This document shows, one piece after another, positions 9,407 through 18,244 of a stretch of 64,000 nt of DNA. Each line of letters starts with the position of its first letter. Position 1 is the first letter of the stretch. This DNA comes from JAMXLO01 sp963776505 (GTDB taxonomy: Bacteria; Pseudomonadota; Alphaproteobacteria; Acetobacterales; Acetobacteraceae): assembly GCA_963776505.1 (NCBI GenBank), contig CAVZNH010000070.1:104274-168273 (forward strand), read 5' to 3'. The notes below the pieces were generated by a model, which was not told the DNA's origin, made no database searches, and worked only from the letters and a program-made list of their open reading frames with translations. A program made the position numbers and the translations under genes.

Positions 9407-10309
9407 CTATTGATCCCGCCGCCTTTGGTCGATCAGCTCGTGCTCGATCAATTCGGCCGTTTCGGTCGGTACCGGCCGCGCTTCGCCGAGTAGAGATCTC
9501 ACGCCCGCGACCAGGGTATCGCGGCGGAAGGGCTTTACCAGTATCGCGGTCTGCGGAGGCAGTTCCGCCAGCCCGTCGGCATTCGGGTACCCGGTGATCA
9601 CCAGCGACTTGAGGAATGGCCGGATCTGCGTGGCCTGCCCAATCAGCTCGGCTCCGGACAACCCCGGCATCGCGTAGTCGGTCACCAGGACATCAATGCG
9701 CGGATCGCTTGCGATCAGCCGCAGCGCATCGTCAGCGGTAGCAACCCGATGAACAGTGAAGCCCTCGTTGGCGAGGAAAGCCCCGACGGTCACCAGAACA
9801 TCGGCGACGTCGTCCACGACCAGGAGATGTCGGCCGATGTCGCGCGGCTGATCGGCGCCCGACACGCCGTGCTGCCGCACCGCCATATTGGGAGCCGCCA
9901 CCAGTGGTTCCGCTTTCGTCGGAACCAGGCCGTAGGCCATCAGCGTATAGGCAAGCCGCATGGTAGCAGACTGAATCACCGGATGCGCTCTGGTCTCTGG
10001 CAGCACGAAATGCCGGGCGATCGCTTCGCCTGCCATCACCAGGGCCTCTGCCGAGGGCGAGCCCATCGGCCGTTCCGGTCCATGCACCACCACGCTCGAG
10101 TGCGAAGCCACTGCCGCTCCGTCCACCTCATTGTCACGTCGATTTGCCAACGCGTCATAGCGCGCCCCGAGTGCCGTGAGCCCTTGCGCATCAGCCGCGG
10201 TTCTTGCAGTTGCCGCCATGCCGCGAAACTCCGCGGCCCGCGCGTGAAGTTCCGCGACGGTATATCGCGACAACGGAACATGAACCGTTCTGGCAGTTGC
10301 GCACAACAT
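9407..10309 (-). CDS. Response regulator with N-terminal helical domain and C-terminal receiver
   Basis: A 300-residue protein. Residues about 10-60 match a small helical module seen in alphaproteobacteria (YTVAELHARAAEFRGMAATARTA, ALGARYDALANRR). Residues about 165-285 are a receiver: HLLVVDDVADVL, acceptor Asp in VLVTDYAMPGLSG, switch Thr in LVITGYPN, and Lys in ILVKPFRR. There is no DNA-binding domain. An FNR/FixK-like box lies about 100 bases upstream of its start. Confidence 0.8.
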   Translation of the reverse strand: MLCATARTVHVPLSRYTVAELHARAAEFRGMAATARTAADAQGLTALGARYDALANRRDNEVDGAAVASHSSVVVHGPERPMGSPSAEALVMAGEAIARHFVLPETRAHPVIQSATMRLAYTLMAYGLVPTKAEPLVAAPNMAVRQHGVSGADQPRDIGRHLLVVDDVADVLVTVGAFLANEGFTVHRVATADDALRLIASDPRIDVLVTDYAMPGLSGAELIGQATQIRPFLKSLVITGYPNADGLAELPPQTAILVKPFRRDTLVAGVRSLLGEARPVPTETAELIEHELIDQRRRDQ

Positions 10310-10404
10310 TTTCTGTGCCCTGTAATTCTTCCGAATGTCGCAGCCGTTCCGCTGCTCGGAAAAACCCTAACCTTGCCTACTCTAAGAAATGGTTACTGAG
10401 TGGC

Positions 10405-10418
10405 TTGACCCAGATCAA
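10405..10418. promoter_or_regulatory. FNR/FixK-like binding site
   Basis: The sequence TTGACCCAGATCAA is the TTGAT-N4-ATCAA consensus with one mismatch. It lies in the 285-base gap upstream of the response regulator starting at 10309 (centre to ATG about 102 bases). The gap is otherwise gene-free and locally AT-richer. Confidence 0.5.
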
Positions 10419-10594
10419 AGTGAGATTGCACGATTTATTGCGGCTGTTGAGAATTCAGGTGCTGCATGCGCACTCTTGCGTGCGCCACATATGAATGATT
10501 GGAATTTGCGCGGCCCATCGCGGGCGAGATCACCAACGCCCCCACGCGATGGCGTGCTGCCTCGCGAGGACACCACGTTCCGACCCCGAAGGAA

Positions 10595-10789
10595 TCACAC
10601 CATCTCTTGGTGACAGAGACCGGACCTCCGAGCCTGCCAGTTTCGTGCGTCCCCGCACGCCAGTTCCAGCAGTTCGCTCGCGATCTCCACGAGGCGGGCG
10701 CTCATTGCTGGGTCGGCCAAGGTCAAGGCAAGACACTGAGTCTCGGCGTGCAGATCGAGCAGCTCATTGTCCAAGGGCTGATCTTCCAT
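10595..10789 (-). CDS. Small conserved-looking hypothetical protein
   Basis: A 64-residue mainly helical protein starting MEDQPLDNELLDLHAET and containing SARLVEIASELLELA. The sequence GGAGGT lies six bases before the ATG at 10789, which favours that start over the ATG two codons upstream. A perfect FNR/FixK-type palindrome is centred 60 bases before the start. The function is unknown; control by oxygen is inferred only from the site. Confidence 0.55.
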   Translation of the reverse strand: MEDQPLDNELLDLHAETQCLALTLADPAMSARLVEIASELLELACGDARNWQARRSGLCHQEMV

Positions 10790-10838
10790 CGGCATACCTC
10801 CAAGAGGAATGCTACCGTAACCATACATTCGAAGCAAA

Positions 10839-10860
10839 GGCGTTGATCCAGATCAACGCC
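10839..10860. promoter_or_regulatory. Perfect FNR/FixK-type palindrome
   Basis: Ten-base arms GGCGTTGATC and GATCAACGCC flank CA, embedding the exact consensus TTGATCCAGATCAA at 10843-10856. The centre is 60 bases upstream of the 64-residue gene on the minus strand; with a class II arrangement (centre at -41.5) the transcript would start about 19 bases before the ATG. The gene on the other side ends here, so the site belongs to the small gene. Confidence 0.75.
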
Positions 10861-10887
10861 TGATACCGACCCGCGATGCACCTGATG

Positions 10888-11709
10888 CTAGTCGTCAATC
10901 AGTGGCCCACCTATGGCTGTGAGGTAGCGCTTCACTGACAGGGCAAGCGCCGCCTTGCCGCCTGACGGAATGATCCGGTCCCACCAGCCACCGTAGACGG
11001 GATCGAACGGCCACACCTCCAGTACATCGGCAATGTGCCGCACCGAACTCGCATCCAGCGGGATCAGATTCGGATAGCTGCGCATGAAGCTGAGGTTTCT
11101 GTCAGGCGTCACAGTCACGATGTCGCCGGACAACAATGCGCCCTTGCCATCCGCGCCATCTGCCCAGTGCAGCACGGTCCCTCCGGCGAAGTGTCCGCCA
11201 CAACGCAACAGAGTCACGCCCGGCGCAAGCTGCCGCATTTCGCCATCCCAGTACATCACGGTCGGATCAGGCCGCATCACCCATCTTCTGTCCGCGGCGT
11301 GCAGATGGATTGGTACACCGCCGAAGGCGTGACTCCACTCGACCATCGACGCGTAGAAGTGCGGGTGAGAAATCGCAATTGCACTGATACCGCCCAGTGA
11401 TCGCACGATCTCCACCGTGGCATCATCGATGAAGCTGATGCAGTCCCACAGAATATTGCCCGCCGCAGTCCGCAGCAGCAGAGCGCGCTGGCCGATCGCG
11501 AACGCGGGCACGGTCCCGATGCCGAGCAACCCGGGCTCGTGCTGACGAAAGCCATTGAAATGCGTCCGCCGCATCGCCGGCAACGTGGTCCATGCCTGCC
11601 CGAGCGGGTTCACATATTGCCGCGGCTCCTGACAGATCGCGCATCCGGCAAAGGGGTTGTCCGCCTCGGGGTATTGCGTCCCGCAGGTAGTGCAAATATG
11701 CGCCGGCAT
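10888..11709 (-). CDS. MBL-fold protein with N-terminal zinc ribbon
   Basis: Residues 1-35 form a zinc ribbon (CTTCGTQYPEADNPFAGCAICQ, two CxxC knuckles). A metallo-beta-lactamase fold follows with AISHPHFYASMVEW, CGGHFAGGTVLHW and LLSGDIVTV. The canonical HxHxDH is reduced to HPHFYA, so the second metal site is incomplete. The start at 11709 (MPAHICTTC) is preferred over one nine codons upstream. It is divergent from an MFS transporter. The substrate is unknown. Confidence 0.75.
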   Translation of the reverse strand: MPAHICTTCGTQYPEADNPFAGCAICQEPRQYVNPLGQAWTTLPAMRRTHFNGFRQHEPGLLGIGTVPAFAIGQRALLLRTAAGNILWDCISFIDDATVEIVRSLGGISAIAISHPHFYASMVEWSHAFGGVPIHLHAADRRWVMRPDPTVMYWDGEMRQLAPGVTLLRCGGHFAGGTVLHWADGADGKGALLSGDIVTVTPDRNLSFMRSYPNLIPLDASSVRHIADVLEVWPFDPVYGGWWDRIIPSGGKAALALSVKRYLTAIGGPLIDD

Positions 11710-11811
11710 GCTCGCCTCCTCGCTGCGATTGCCCAAGCCTATCGCCGGTCGTTACGGCTGGCGACGCGGCCATGTTCGACGATACCGCGCCCACGTGTCA
11801 CTGTTGCGCGA

Positions 11812-13077
11812 ATGACGGAAGCCCCACGCAAGACGCCAGCCACGGACAGGACGCATGACGCGACCACCAGCGCCTCAAGCTGGCAGGTCACACTTTGGGC
11901 CATGGTGGGCATCCAGTTCATCATGACAATGTCATTCAGCTTCCTCAGCCCGATCATGCCGCTGTTCCTGCCGAAGCTCGGCGTCACCACCGAGGCGGGT
12001 ATCGATCTGTGGTCCGGCATTCTGAACGGCTCCACCTCGTTCGTCGCCGCCTTCACCTCGCCGCTGTGGGGACGACTCGCCGACCGCTATGGGCGCAAGC
12101 CGATGCTGATCCGCTCGAGCTGCGCGATCGCGATCTTCACCGCCTTCATGGGTCTGTCCCAGAACGTCTGGCAGTTCTTCGCCGCGCGTGCCCTGATGGG
12201 CGTGTTCGCCGGTTTCTCCTCGACCGCGATGGCGCTGGTCGCGAGCCAGGTCCCCGAGCAACGCCTCGGTTACGCACTCGGCTGGCTCAGCACCGGACAG
12301 CTGGTCGGCTCGCTGATAGGGCCCGTCATCGGTGGCGTGCTTGCCGACATCACCGGCAGCTACCGCATCCCGTTCTACTGCACCTCCGGCGTCACGTTCG
12401 CCGCGGTGTTCCTGGTATGGCGCGGCGTGCGCGAGCGCTTCGTGCGGCCCGACTCCTCGCATCAGCGGCGTTCCGGTCTGCGCGGCCTCGCGCTCATGAT
12501 CGGGGCTGCCGGAATATTGCCGCTGTTCTTCGTGCTGTTCATGGCGCAGTTCAGCACCCGCGCGGTGCAGCCGGTGGTGACGCTGTTCGTGCAGGAGATC
12601 GTCGGCAATCAGCCCAACCTGGCGACCCTCGGCGGGCTCGCGTTCTCCGTCACCGGGCTGGCCGGCATGATGGCGGTGCCGCTGCTCGGCAAACACAGCG
12701 ACGAGATCGGCTATCGCCGCGTGCTGCTGATCTGCCTGGCGGGCGCCACGCTGACCAGCCTGCCCCAGGCCTTCGCCGGCAGCTACTGGACGTTCGTGGT
12801 CGAGCGTTTCGGCGTCGGTCTGTTCATTGGCGGGATCCTGCCGACGGCGAATGCGCTGATCGGGCGCATGGTGGACCGCGCCAGCCGCGGCACGGTGTAC
12901 GGCATGACTGCCTCGGCGACGTTTCTCGGCAACTCTCTCGGGCCGCTGACCGGCGGCGCGATTGCCGCTTCGTTCGGCCTGCGCTGGGTGTTCCTGATCA
13001 CCGCGGCACTGCTGCTGGCGAACCTGATCTGGGTGTATCTGACCGTGCCGGAATATGCCGGCGAACGGAGGGCATAG
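11812..13077 (+). CDS. MFS transporter, multidrug efflux type
   Basis: A 421-residue, 12-helix major facilitator. The loop 2-3 motif is GRLADRYGRKPML, and the helix 5 antiporter motif is present in GQLVGSLIGPVIGGVLAD, pointing to drug/H+ antiport. The translated frame is open further upstream, but hydrophobic helices begin just after MTEAPRKTPATDR, so the ATG at 11812 is chosen. It is divergent from the MBL-fold gene, about 100 bases apart. Confidence 0.85.
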   Translation: MTEAPRKTPATDRTHDATTSASSWQVTLWAMVGIQFIMTMSFSFLSPIMPLFLPKLGVTTEAGIDLWSGILNGSTSFVAAFTSPLWGRLADRYGRKPMLIRSSCAIAIFTAFMGLSQNVWQFFAARALMGVFAGFSSTAMALVASQVPEQRLGYALGWLSTGQLVGSLIGPVIGGVLADITGSYRIPFYCTSGVTFAAVFLVWRGVRERFVRPDSSHQRRSGLRGLALMIGAAGILPLFFVLFMAQFSTRAVQPVVTLFVQEIVGNQPNLATLGGLAFSVTGLAGMMAVPLLGKHSDEIGYRRVLLICLAGATLTSLPQAFAGSYWTFVVERFGVGLFIGGILPTANALIGRMVDRASRGTVYGMTASATFLGNSLGPLTGGAIAASFGLRWVFLITAALLLANLIWVYLTVPEYAGERRA

Positions 13078-13090
13078 CGGCGCGCTGAAG

Positions 13091-13603
13091 CTACTGGTCG
13101 TGCAATTCCTGTCCGTGCTGGATCATCTGAAGAATCCACGCCCGGCTGGCGCCGTCATCGAAATGCGCCTTCAGTAACAGGCGGCAATTGTGATCGATCA
13201 GATGGCGAAGCGTGGAATCCAGACTTTGAGTGGCCCCGTCCACCAGCTTTGCACGGTCGTCCGCGCTCACCTGCGGTATCTGCTTGAGTTGCTCGCGAAC
13301 ATATGGCGCACCCCCGCCGTCAACCAAGGCATCGGTAAAGACCTTGATGACCTGTTGCAGCACAGGAATATCGCTGTCGTCGAGACTGCATTGCGTGAGC
13401 GCTGGCAACACCGAGCCCGCCGTCAGCCCCGCCTCATACGCCGGGTCCTCCTGGTCGTTGACCTCCGGCAGCTCCATCGCCAGGCGTCGAACACATTCCC
13501 AGCACTGGGGGCTTTTCGGGTCAGCGCGAGCGCTGGCTCCTGCCAAAGCCGCAATCAAGGCCGCAAGACGACATGTCGTTATGGTGATGGACGGAAAGCG
13601 CAT
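13091..13603 (-). CDS. Exported protein of unknown function
   Basis: A 170-residue protein with a signal peptide (TCRLAALIAALAGASARA) cleaved near residue 27, followed by a helical domain with the Cys pair CWECVRRLAMELPEV and further Cys in QCSLDDSD and NCRLLL. The four Cys could form periplasmic disulfides. I do not recognise the family. It is convergent with the MFS gene and divergent from the M20 peptidase. Confidence 0.65.
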   Translation of the reverse strand: MRFPSITITTCRLAALIAALAGASARADPKSPQCWECVRRLAMELPEVNDQEDPAYEAGLTAGSVLPALTQCSLDDSDIPVLQQVIKVFTDALVDGGGAPYVREQLKQIPQVSADDRAKLVDGATQSLDSTLRHLIDHNCRLLLKAHFDDGASRAWILQMIQHGQELHDQ

Positions 13604-13708
13604 TTATCGCCAGGTCATTTCGGAGTTGCGGCATCGGCGGAGTGAGCATGGCCTCGGACGTCATAACCCGCTAGTTCCGGCATTTCCTGCCGCTGGAAAG
13701 GCTGAACA

Positions 13709-15100
13709 ATGGGTACACGTGCGGGCGCAATCGGACGCGCGCTGGAATTCTTCGACGGCACCGGCTTCCGTGATCGGCTCGCCGAACTGGTGGCCATTCC
13801 CAGCACGTCGCAGGACCCTGGCCACGAGGCCGACGTCCAGCGCTACCTCGACGGCGCGATCAGGCCATGGCTGGAGCGGATGGGCTTCGTCGTCGCGGTT
13901 CACCCCAATCCGCAGCCGGGATTTGGCCCGATCCTCACCGCCGAGCGTCTGGAAGATCCGAAACGTCCGACCATCCTGACCTACGGCCATGCCGATACGG
14001 TCCGCGGACTGGAGGACCAATGGCGCGACGGTCTCGATCCGTGGCGGCTCACCGAGGAAGCCGACCGTTGGTACGGTCGTGGCACTGCCGACAACAAGGG
14101 CCAGCACGCAGTGAACCTCTCGGCACTCGAGGCGGTGCTCGCGGAGCGCGACGGCAAACTGGGCTTCAACCTGAAGCTGGTGCTGGAGACCTGCGAGGAA
14201 CGCGGCTCGGTGGGACTGCGCGACTTCGTCGCCGCCCACAAGGACGAACTCGCTGCCGATGTGCTGATCGGCAGCGACGGTCCGCGCGTGATGCCGGACA
14301 TGCCGACCATCGCCACCGGCACGCGCGGCACCTTCCATTTCGATCTGGTGGTCGACCTGCGCCCGGGCGGCGTGCATTCCGGCCATTGGGGCGGGCTGAC
14401 CACCGATCCCGCAGTGGTGCTGACCCACGCCCTGGGCGCCATCATCGATCGCAACGGCCGCATCCTGGTGCGCGACTGGCTGCCGCGGAACGGCCTGCCG
14501 GCCAGTGTCCGCTCTGTGCTCACGGGCTGCGAGGTCGGCGGTGGCGGCGAGGCCGCGTCGATCGATCCGGACTGGGGCGAGCCGGGATTGACCGCGGCCG
14601 AGAAGATCTACGGCTGGAACAGCTTCATCGTGCTGGCGATGGTTTCCGGTCGGCCTGAGAACCCGGTGAACGCGGTGGCTCCGAGCGCCCGCGCTCATTG
14701 CCAGATCCGCTACACGGTCGACACCGACCCCGCGACATTCGCCTCCGCGTTGCGCCGTCATCTCGATGCCGAAGGATTCGCCGGCGTACGCATCGAGAAC
14801 CCCGGCATCCGCATGCCGGCGAGCCGCACCGACCCGTCGCATCCCTGGGTGCGCTGGACCGTCGCCTCAATGGAGCAATCGCTCGGCCGACACATCCAGG
14901 TCATTCCCAATTCGTCCGGTGGTTTGCCCGGCGACGTCTTCGTCGATCACCTCGGCGTTGCGCTGATCTGGGTGCCGCACAGCTACAACGGGTGCAAGCA
15001 GCACGGCCCCGACGAACATTTTCTGATCGCTCCGGCCCGCGAGGGGATCGCGGCGTTCGCTGGCATCTGGTGGGATCTGGGCGAGCCGCTAACGCCTTGA
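13709..15100 (+). CDS. M20-family metallopeptidase/amidohydrolase
   Basis: A 463-residue zinc hydrolase of the DapE/ArgE/carnosinase type. The ligands fit: His in TYGHADTV, bridging Asp in GRGTADNKGQ, catalytic Glu pair in ETCEERGSVG, Asp in IGSDGPR, and a C-terminal His in QHGPDEHF. A dimerisation domain is inserted in the middle (HFDLVVDLRPGGVHSGHWGG). GAAAGG precedes the ATG. Probably a dipeptidase or amide hydrolase; the substrate is not evident. Confidence 0.9.
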   Translation: MGTRAGAIGRALEFFDGTGFRDRLAELVAIPSTSQDPGHEADVQRYLDGAIRPWLERMGFVVAVHPNPQPGFGPILTAERLEDPKRPTILTYGHADTVRGLEDQWRDGLDPWRLTEEADRWYGRGTADNKGQHAVNLSALEAVLAERDGKLGFNLKLVLETCEERGSVGLRDFVAAHKDELAADVLIGSDGPRVMPDMPTIATGTRGTFHFDLVVDLRPGGVHSGHWGGLTTDPAVVLTHALGAIIDRNGRILVRDWLPRNGLPASVRSVLTGCEVGGGGEAASIDPDWGEPGLTAAEKIYGWNSFIVLAMVSGRPENPVNAVAPSARAHCQIRYTVDTDPATFASALRRHLDAEGFAGVRIENPGIRMPASRTDPSHPWVRWTVASMEQSLGRHIQVIPNSSGGLPGDVFVDHLGVALIWVPHSYNGCKQHGPDEHFLIAPAREGIAAFAGIWWDLGEPLTP

Positions 15101-15372
15101 GGCGGCACGGCCGAACGTCATAACTTGATACGGAAGCGGTTGAGTGACGTCAGAAGGGCGTCATTATTAACACGCATAAGACGCGGTCGTGACGAATTTG
15201 GTACATATCGGGATTGATATTTCCCGGCGAATCGTCTCTGCTTTCCCTCGGAGCAACAGAGATGGGATCGGTATTAGTATAATTGCAATAACCCACCGGA
15301 AAGGTCAAGCGCTAAATCAGTGCCACATCCACGCCGCGGACAAACCCGAAACGACAAGGAGAGGTTGATATC

Positions 15373-15603
15373 ATGCCGGCAATCCCCCGCAGTGTTAACG
15401 CAGAACACATAGGTCCCTCATACCATGAGTTGCTGTTGGCCCTGGTCGAGGGAGAGAGGGTGGCACTGGATATTGGCTCGGACTGGCCATCGGTTCCGAG
15501 CGAGGCTCGGTTCCCGCTGCTGAAATGGGCCCACAACGCGCACAGGCTGCTCGATCAATGCGAACTGGACCTGGCGGCGCGCAATACAGAAGAGCCAGGC
15601 TAA
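15373..15603 (+). CDS. Small hypothetical protein
   Basis: A 76-residue soluble protein with a good GGAGAGG site. It contains YHELLLALVEGERVALDI and FPLLKWAHNAHRLLDQCELDLA, both likely helices. The family is not recognised. Its last four bases overlap the end of the convergent isomerase gene. The 272 bases upstream (15101-15372) are AT-richer and hold only a TGACGTCA palindrome near 15146; no gene is visible. Confidence 0.5.
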   Translation: MPAIPRSVNAEHIGPSYHELLLALVEGERVALDIGSDWPSVPSEARFPLLKWAHNAHRLLDQCELDLAARNTEEPG

Positions 15604-16217
15604 CCCCCGCGGCGCCGTTTCAGGACCGCGTCGCGGATCAACGGCATGCGGTCGTTGCCGAAATACATGTCGTCACCTCCGACGAACATGGTCGGTGAGC
15701 CGAAGCCACCGCGATCGATCAGCTCCTGGGTGATGGCGCGCAGCTTGTCCTTGATCTGCTGCTGCTCGATGCCGGCAAGGAATTTGTCGGCATCGACACC
15801 GACCTTGCCGCAGATCTCGCGCAGCACAGGGATCTGCGAGATGTCCCTGTCGTCGCCCCAGTAGGCCTCGAACGTCGCCAGCGCAAACGGCACCAGCTTG
15901 CCCTCGGGCTCCAGCAGGATGCAGCCCCGCATGGCGCGGACGCTGTTCACCGGGAAAACAGTCGGGCGGTAGTGCATGCGGATGCCAAGGTGGCGCGCCC
16001 AGTCCTGCTGGTCCTTCTTGCCGTAAGCGACCTTCGCCGCGACCGGCTTCTCGCGTGAGTTGTGCACGCTTGGATTGACCGCGTTGAACACGCCGCCCAC
16101 GAGAATCGGGCGCCAGGCGATGTCGATGCCAAATTCCTTCTGCATCAGCAGAAGGTTGTGGAAGGCGAAATAGGTCCACGGGCTCGAGCAGTCGAAGAAG
16201 CATTCAACGTCCGCCAT
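15600..16217 (-). CDS. 2-hydroxychromene-2-carboxylate isomerase-like (DsbA-fold) protein
   Basis: A 205-residue kappa-class GST/DsbA-fold enzyme. The N-terminal active-site segment is FFDCSSPWTYFAFHNL, where the Ser-Pro replaces a redox Cys pair; GSPTMFVGGDDMYFGNDRM is the typical C-terminal segment. Known members isomerise aromatic degradation intermediates with glutathione. A true GST lies just upstream on the same strand. Confidence 0.88.
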   Translation of the reverse strand: MADVECFFDCSSPWTYFAFHNLLLMQKEFGIDIAWRPILVGGVFNAVNPSVHNSREKPVAAKVAYGKKDQQDWARHLGIRMHYRPTVFPVNSVRAMRGCILLEPEGKLVPFALATFEAYWGDDRDISQIPVLREICGKVGVDADKFLAGIEQQQIKDKLRAITQELIDRGGFGSPTMFVGGDDMYFGNDRMPLIRDAVLKRRRGG

Positions 16218-16250
16218 GGCAAACTCCTCAAACTGACATGGCCCACTGTC

Positions 16251-16285
16251 CCCGTCCCCTCGCGGGAGGGCTGAGGGGGAGGGGC
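16251..16285. repeat. Dispersed C-run/G-run hairpin repeat, copy 2
   Basis: The core gtcccctcgcgggaggg is followed by a G-rich tail, matching the copies at 3972, 23381, 29016 and 33287. It sits between the isomerase start and the upstream GST stop, both on the minus strand. Confidence 0.8.
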
Positions 16286-16303
16286 GGTGGCCCTAACTCT
16301 GAT

Positions 16304-17026
16304 CTACGCCGGCACCGGCCGCGCCCGCTGGTTGTAGAGAATCTTCGCCCGCCGCTCGCGCTCCTCCGCCGGCAGCTTGGACTGATCCTCCGACAAGTCC
16401 GCACCCACCGCCATGCCGCGCTGCACCCCGGGCCGCGCGCCAAGTTCCTCGAACCAGCGCTTGAAGTACTTGAACTCCTCGATGTCCTGACCCTGCGCCT
16501 TCCAGTTCACCGTCCAGGGGTAACTGATCATGTCGGCGATCGTGTATTCGTCGCCGGCCAGATAGCGGCTCTCGTACAGCCGGTTATTGAGCACGCCGTA
16601 CAGCCAATTCGCCTCGTCGGTGAAACGGGCCACCGCATAGGCCTGGTCGCCCTTGGTGTCGCCCAGCCGCCGGAAGTGACCACATTCGCCGCTCTTCGGC
16701 CCCTGGTTAGCCATCTGCCAGATCAGCCACTGAATGACCTGATACCTGGGCCGCGTCGCCTGCGGGAAGAACTTGCCCTCCTTCTCGGCGATATACAGCA
16801 TGATTGCGCCAGATTCGAAGACGGCGATGGGTTCGCCCCCGCCCTTCGGATCATGATCCACCAATACCGGCATACGGTGATTCGGGTTCATCTTGAGGAA
16901 TTCCGGCGTGAACTGGTCACCGCGCCCAATATTACATGGCACGATCTTGTACTGTGCCCCCAGCTCCTCCAACAAGATTGTCACCTTCTTGCCATTTGGG
17001 GTCGGCCAGTAGTGAACATCGTACAT
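16304..17026 (-). CDS. Glutathione S-transferase, YghU/Ure2-like
   Basis: A 240-residue protein with an N-terminal thioredoxin-like domain (VHYWPTPNGKKVTILLEELG, cis-Pro in NHRMPVLVD, Glu-Ser in AVFESGAIMLYIAE) and an all-helical C-terminal domain (YLAGDEYTIADMISYPW). The Asn in TPNGKK fits the Nu/Ure2 group. The ATG at 17026 was chosen because the fold begins immediately; an upstream frame is open but lacks similarity. Probably detoxification or disulfide-bond reductase activity with glutathione. Confidence 0.88.
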   Translation of the reverse strand: MYDVHYWPTPNGKKVTILLEELGAQYKIVPCNIGRGDQFTPEFLKMNPNHRMPVLVDHDPKGGGEPIAVFESGAIMLYIAEKEGKFFPQATRPRYQVIQWLIWQMANQGPKSGECGHFRRLGDTKGDQAYAVARFTDEANWLYGVLNNRLYESRYLAGDEYTIADMISYPWTVNWKAQGQDIEEFKYFKRWFEELGARPGVQRGMAVGADLSEDQSKLPAEERERRAKILYNQRARPVPA

Positions 17027-17210
17027 CGTTCTGCCCCTCTGCCTCGCTTGGTACCAGTCAAAATGGATGGCCACGCCACCATGCCACAGGCGCCGGCATT
17101 GAAAAGTCCCCCAATTCGGCGCGCCGGACTGCAAGAAATGCTTGTCCTGAGGGACAAACCGTGATTCCGTCACAATGCAAGACAAACTGCAACAGCGAGT
17201 CGGTGTGAGC

Positions 17211-17567
17211 ATGGCAGCAAAAAAGGCGCCCGCGGCGAAGTCCGCGGCGAAGACCCCCAAGGCGGCAGCGCCGGCCAAATCGGCCGCGCAGGCCACCGTG
17301 ACCCTCAAACATCTGGCGGCGTCGCTCTCTGAGAGCCACGACATGCCAAAGAAGCAGGCCGACGCCATGCTGGTGGACATGGTGGGCCTGGTCGCGAAGC
17401 ACCTCAAAAGAGGCGACCGCATCCGCATCGCCGGCCTCGGCGTCCTTCAGGTCAGGAAGCGCGCCGCCCGCATGGGCCGCAATCCGGCGACCGGCGAGGC
17501 AATCAAGATCAAGGCGAGCAAGAAGGTCGCCTTTCGTGTCGCCAAGGAGTTGAAGGAAGCCGTCTGA
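17211..17567 (+). CDS. HU-family DNA-binding protein with Lys/Ala-rich N-terminal tail
   Basis: A 118-residue nucleoid protein. Residues 1-28 are a Lys/Ala/Pro tail (AAKKAPAAKSAAKTPKAAA). The HU/IHF fold follows, with GDRIRIAGLGVLQVRKRAAR and the DNA-binding arm motif MGRNPATGEAIKI, then KVAFRVAKELKEAV. The extended basic tail recalls histone H1-like variants and should add non-specific DNA binding. Confidence 0.9.
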   Translation: MAAKKAPAAKSAAKTPKAAAPAKSAAQATVTLKHLAASLSESHDMPKKQADAMLVDMVGLVAKHLKRGDRIRIAGLGVLQVRKRAARMGRNPATGEAIKIKASKKVAFRVAKELKEAV

Positions 17568-17752
17568 ATCTCCGGAGCGCACTGGCCGGATCAAGCCTGA
17601 TATGAGGCGGTGATCCTCGGGACGATTGCGGGTGCGACTCCGGTTGTACCCGCCATTCGCCGGCATCTGCGGCTGAAGAAGGCTGCGGCCAGTGTGACGG
17701 CGACGCTGATCAGGGCGCCCTCAGCCAACCTGAAGTGTAGAATATGAAATGC

Positions 17753-17784
17753 GAAGAGGCCGGCAGGTTGGCGCCGGCCTCTTC
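17753..17784 (+). terminator. Perfect 12-bp inverted repeat, probable terminator
   Basis: Arms GAAGAGGCCGGC and GCCGGCCTCTTC flank an eight-base loop, followed by tcgttt. This is about 185 bases after the HU stop, and the space between (17568-17752) shows no convincing gene. It may end the HU transcript. Confidence 0.6.
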
Positions 17785-17950
17785 TCGTTTCATCTCAAGT
17801 CTTCCCGTCAGCGTGTCGGAATGCGCCACACGACAGCGTCCTTAGGGCCGGACGGAAGGCTGCCGCGAAAAATCCTCATGGCTGTTCACTGGATCACAGC
17901 GCCAAGCGTGCGCGGTCGGCATCCTGCCCAAAGCGAGACGGAGGAGACCG

Positions 17951-18031
17951 ATGCGCGCCTATATCACCGCTGCCGGAATGGCTTTGGGTCTGGTCGCTGT
18001 GTGGGCGGCCCTGGCGCCATTCGTAGCCTGA
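17951..18031 (+). CDS. 26-residue single-pass membrane peptide
   Basis: GGAGGAGA lies just before the ATG at 17951. The product is MRAYITAAGMALGLVAVWAA followed by LAPFVA: one basic residue and then a single membrane helix. Similar tiny membrane peptides occur in Acetobacteraceae genomes and are usually missed by gene callers. Function unknown. Confidence 0.5.
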   Translation: MRAYITAAGMALGLVAVWAALAPFVA

Positions 18032-18244
18032 GACCCGTGGTTCGCCATCCAGAGGCATGGTCCGCCAGATCGGGGCAAAACCAGGCGCATCAAGCGACAG
18101 CAGCCAGCCCCGCCAAAGCACGATGGACTCCAGCCATTTCTGTACAGCAACTTTTTAATAGCCATGCGACCTACATATGTGCAATTCTTTGGTCTGGGAG
18201 CGCATATTAGGATAACTGGGCCGATGTGGGCGATCGCTGGGGTC

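Noticed and set aside
10389..10613. Plus-strand frame of 74 codons starting MVTEWLDPDQSEI
   Set aside because: It contains the FNR/FixK-like box and overlaps the better supported 64-residue gene; no ribosome site and a low-complexity tail.
17610..17744. Short GTG-started frame after the HU gene
   Set aside because: No ribosome site, no recognisable motif and no extension; likely untranslated trailer before the hairpin at 17753.
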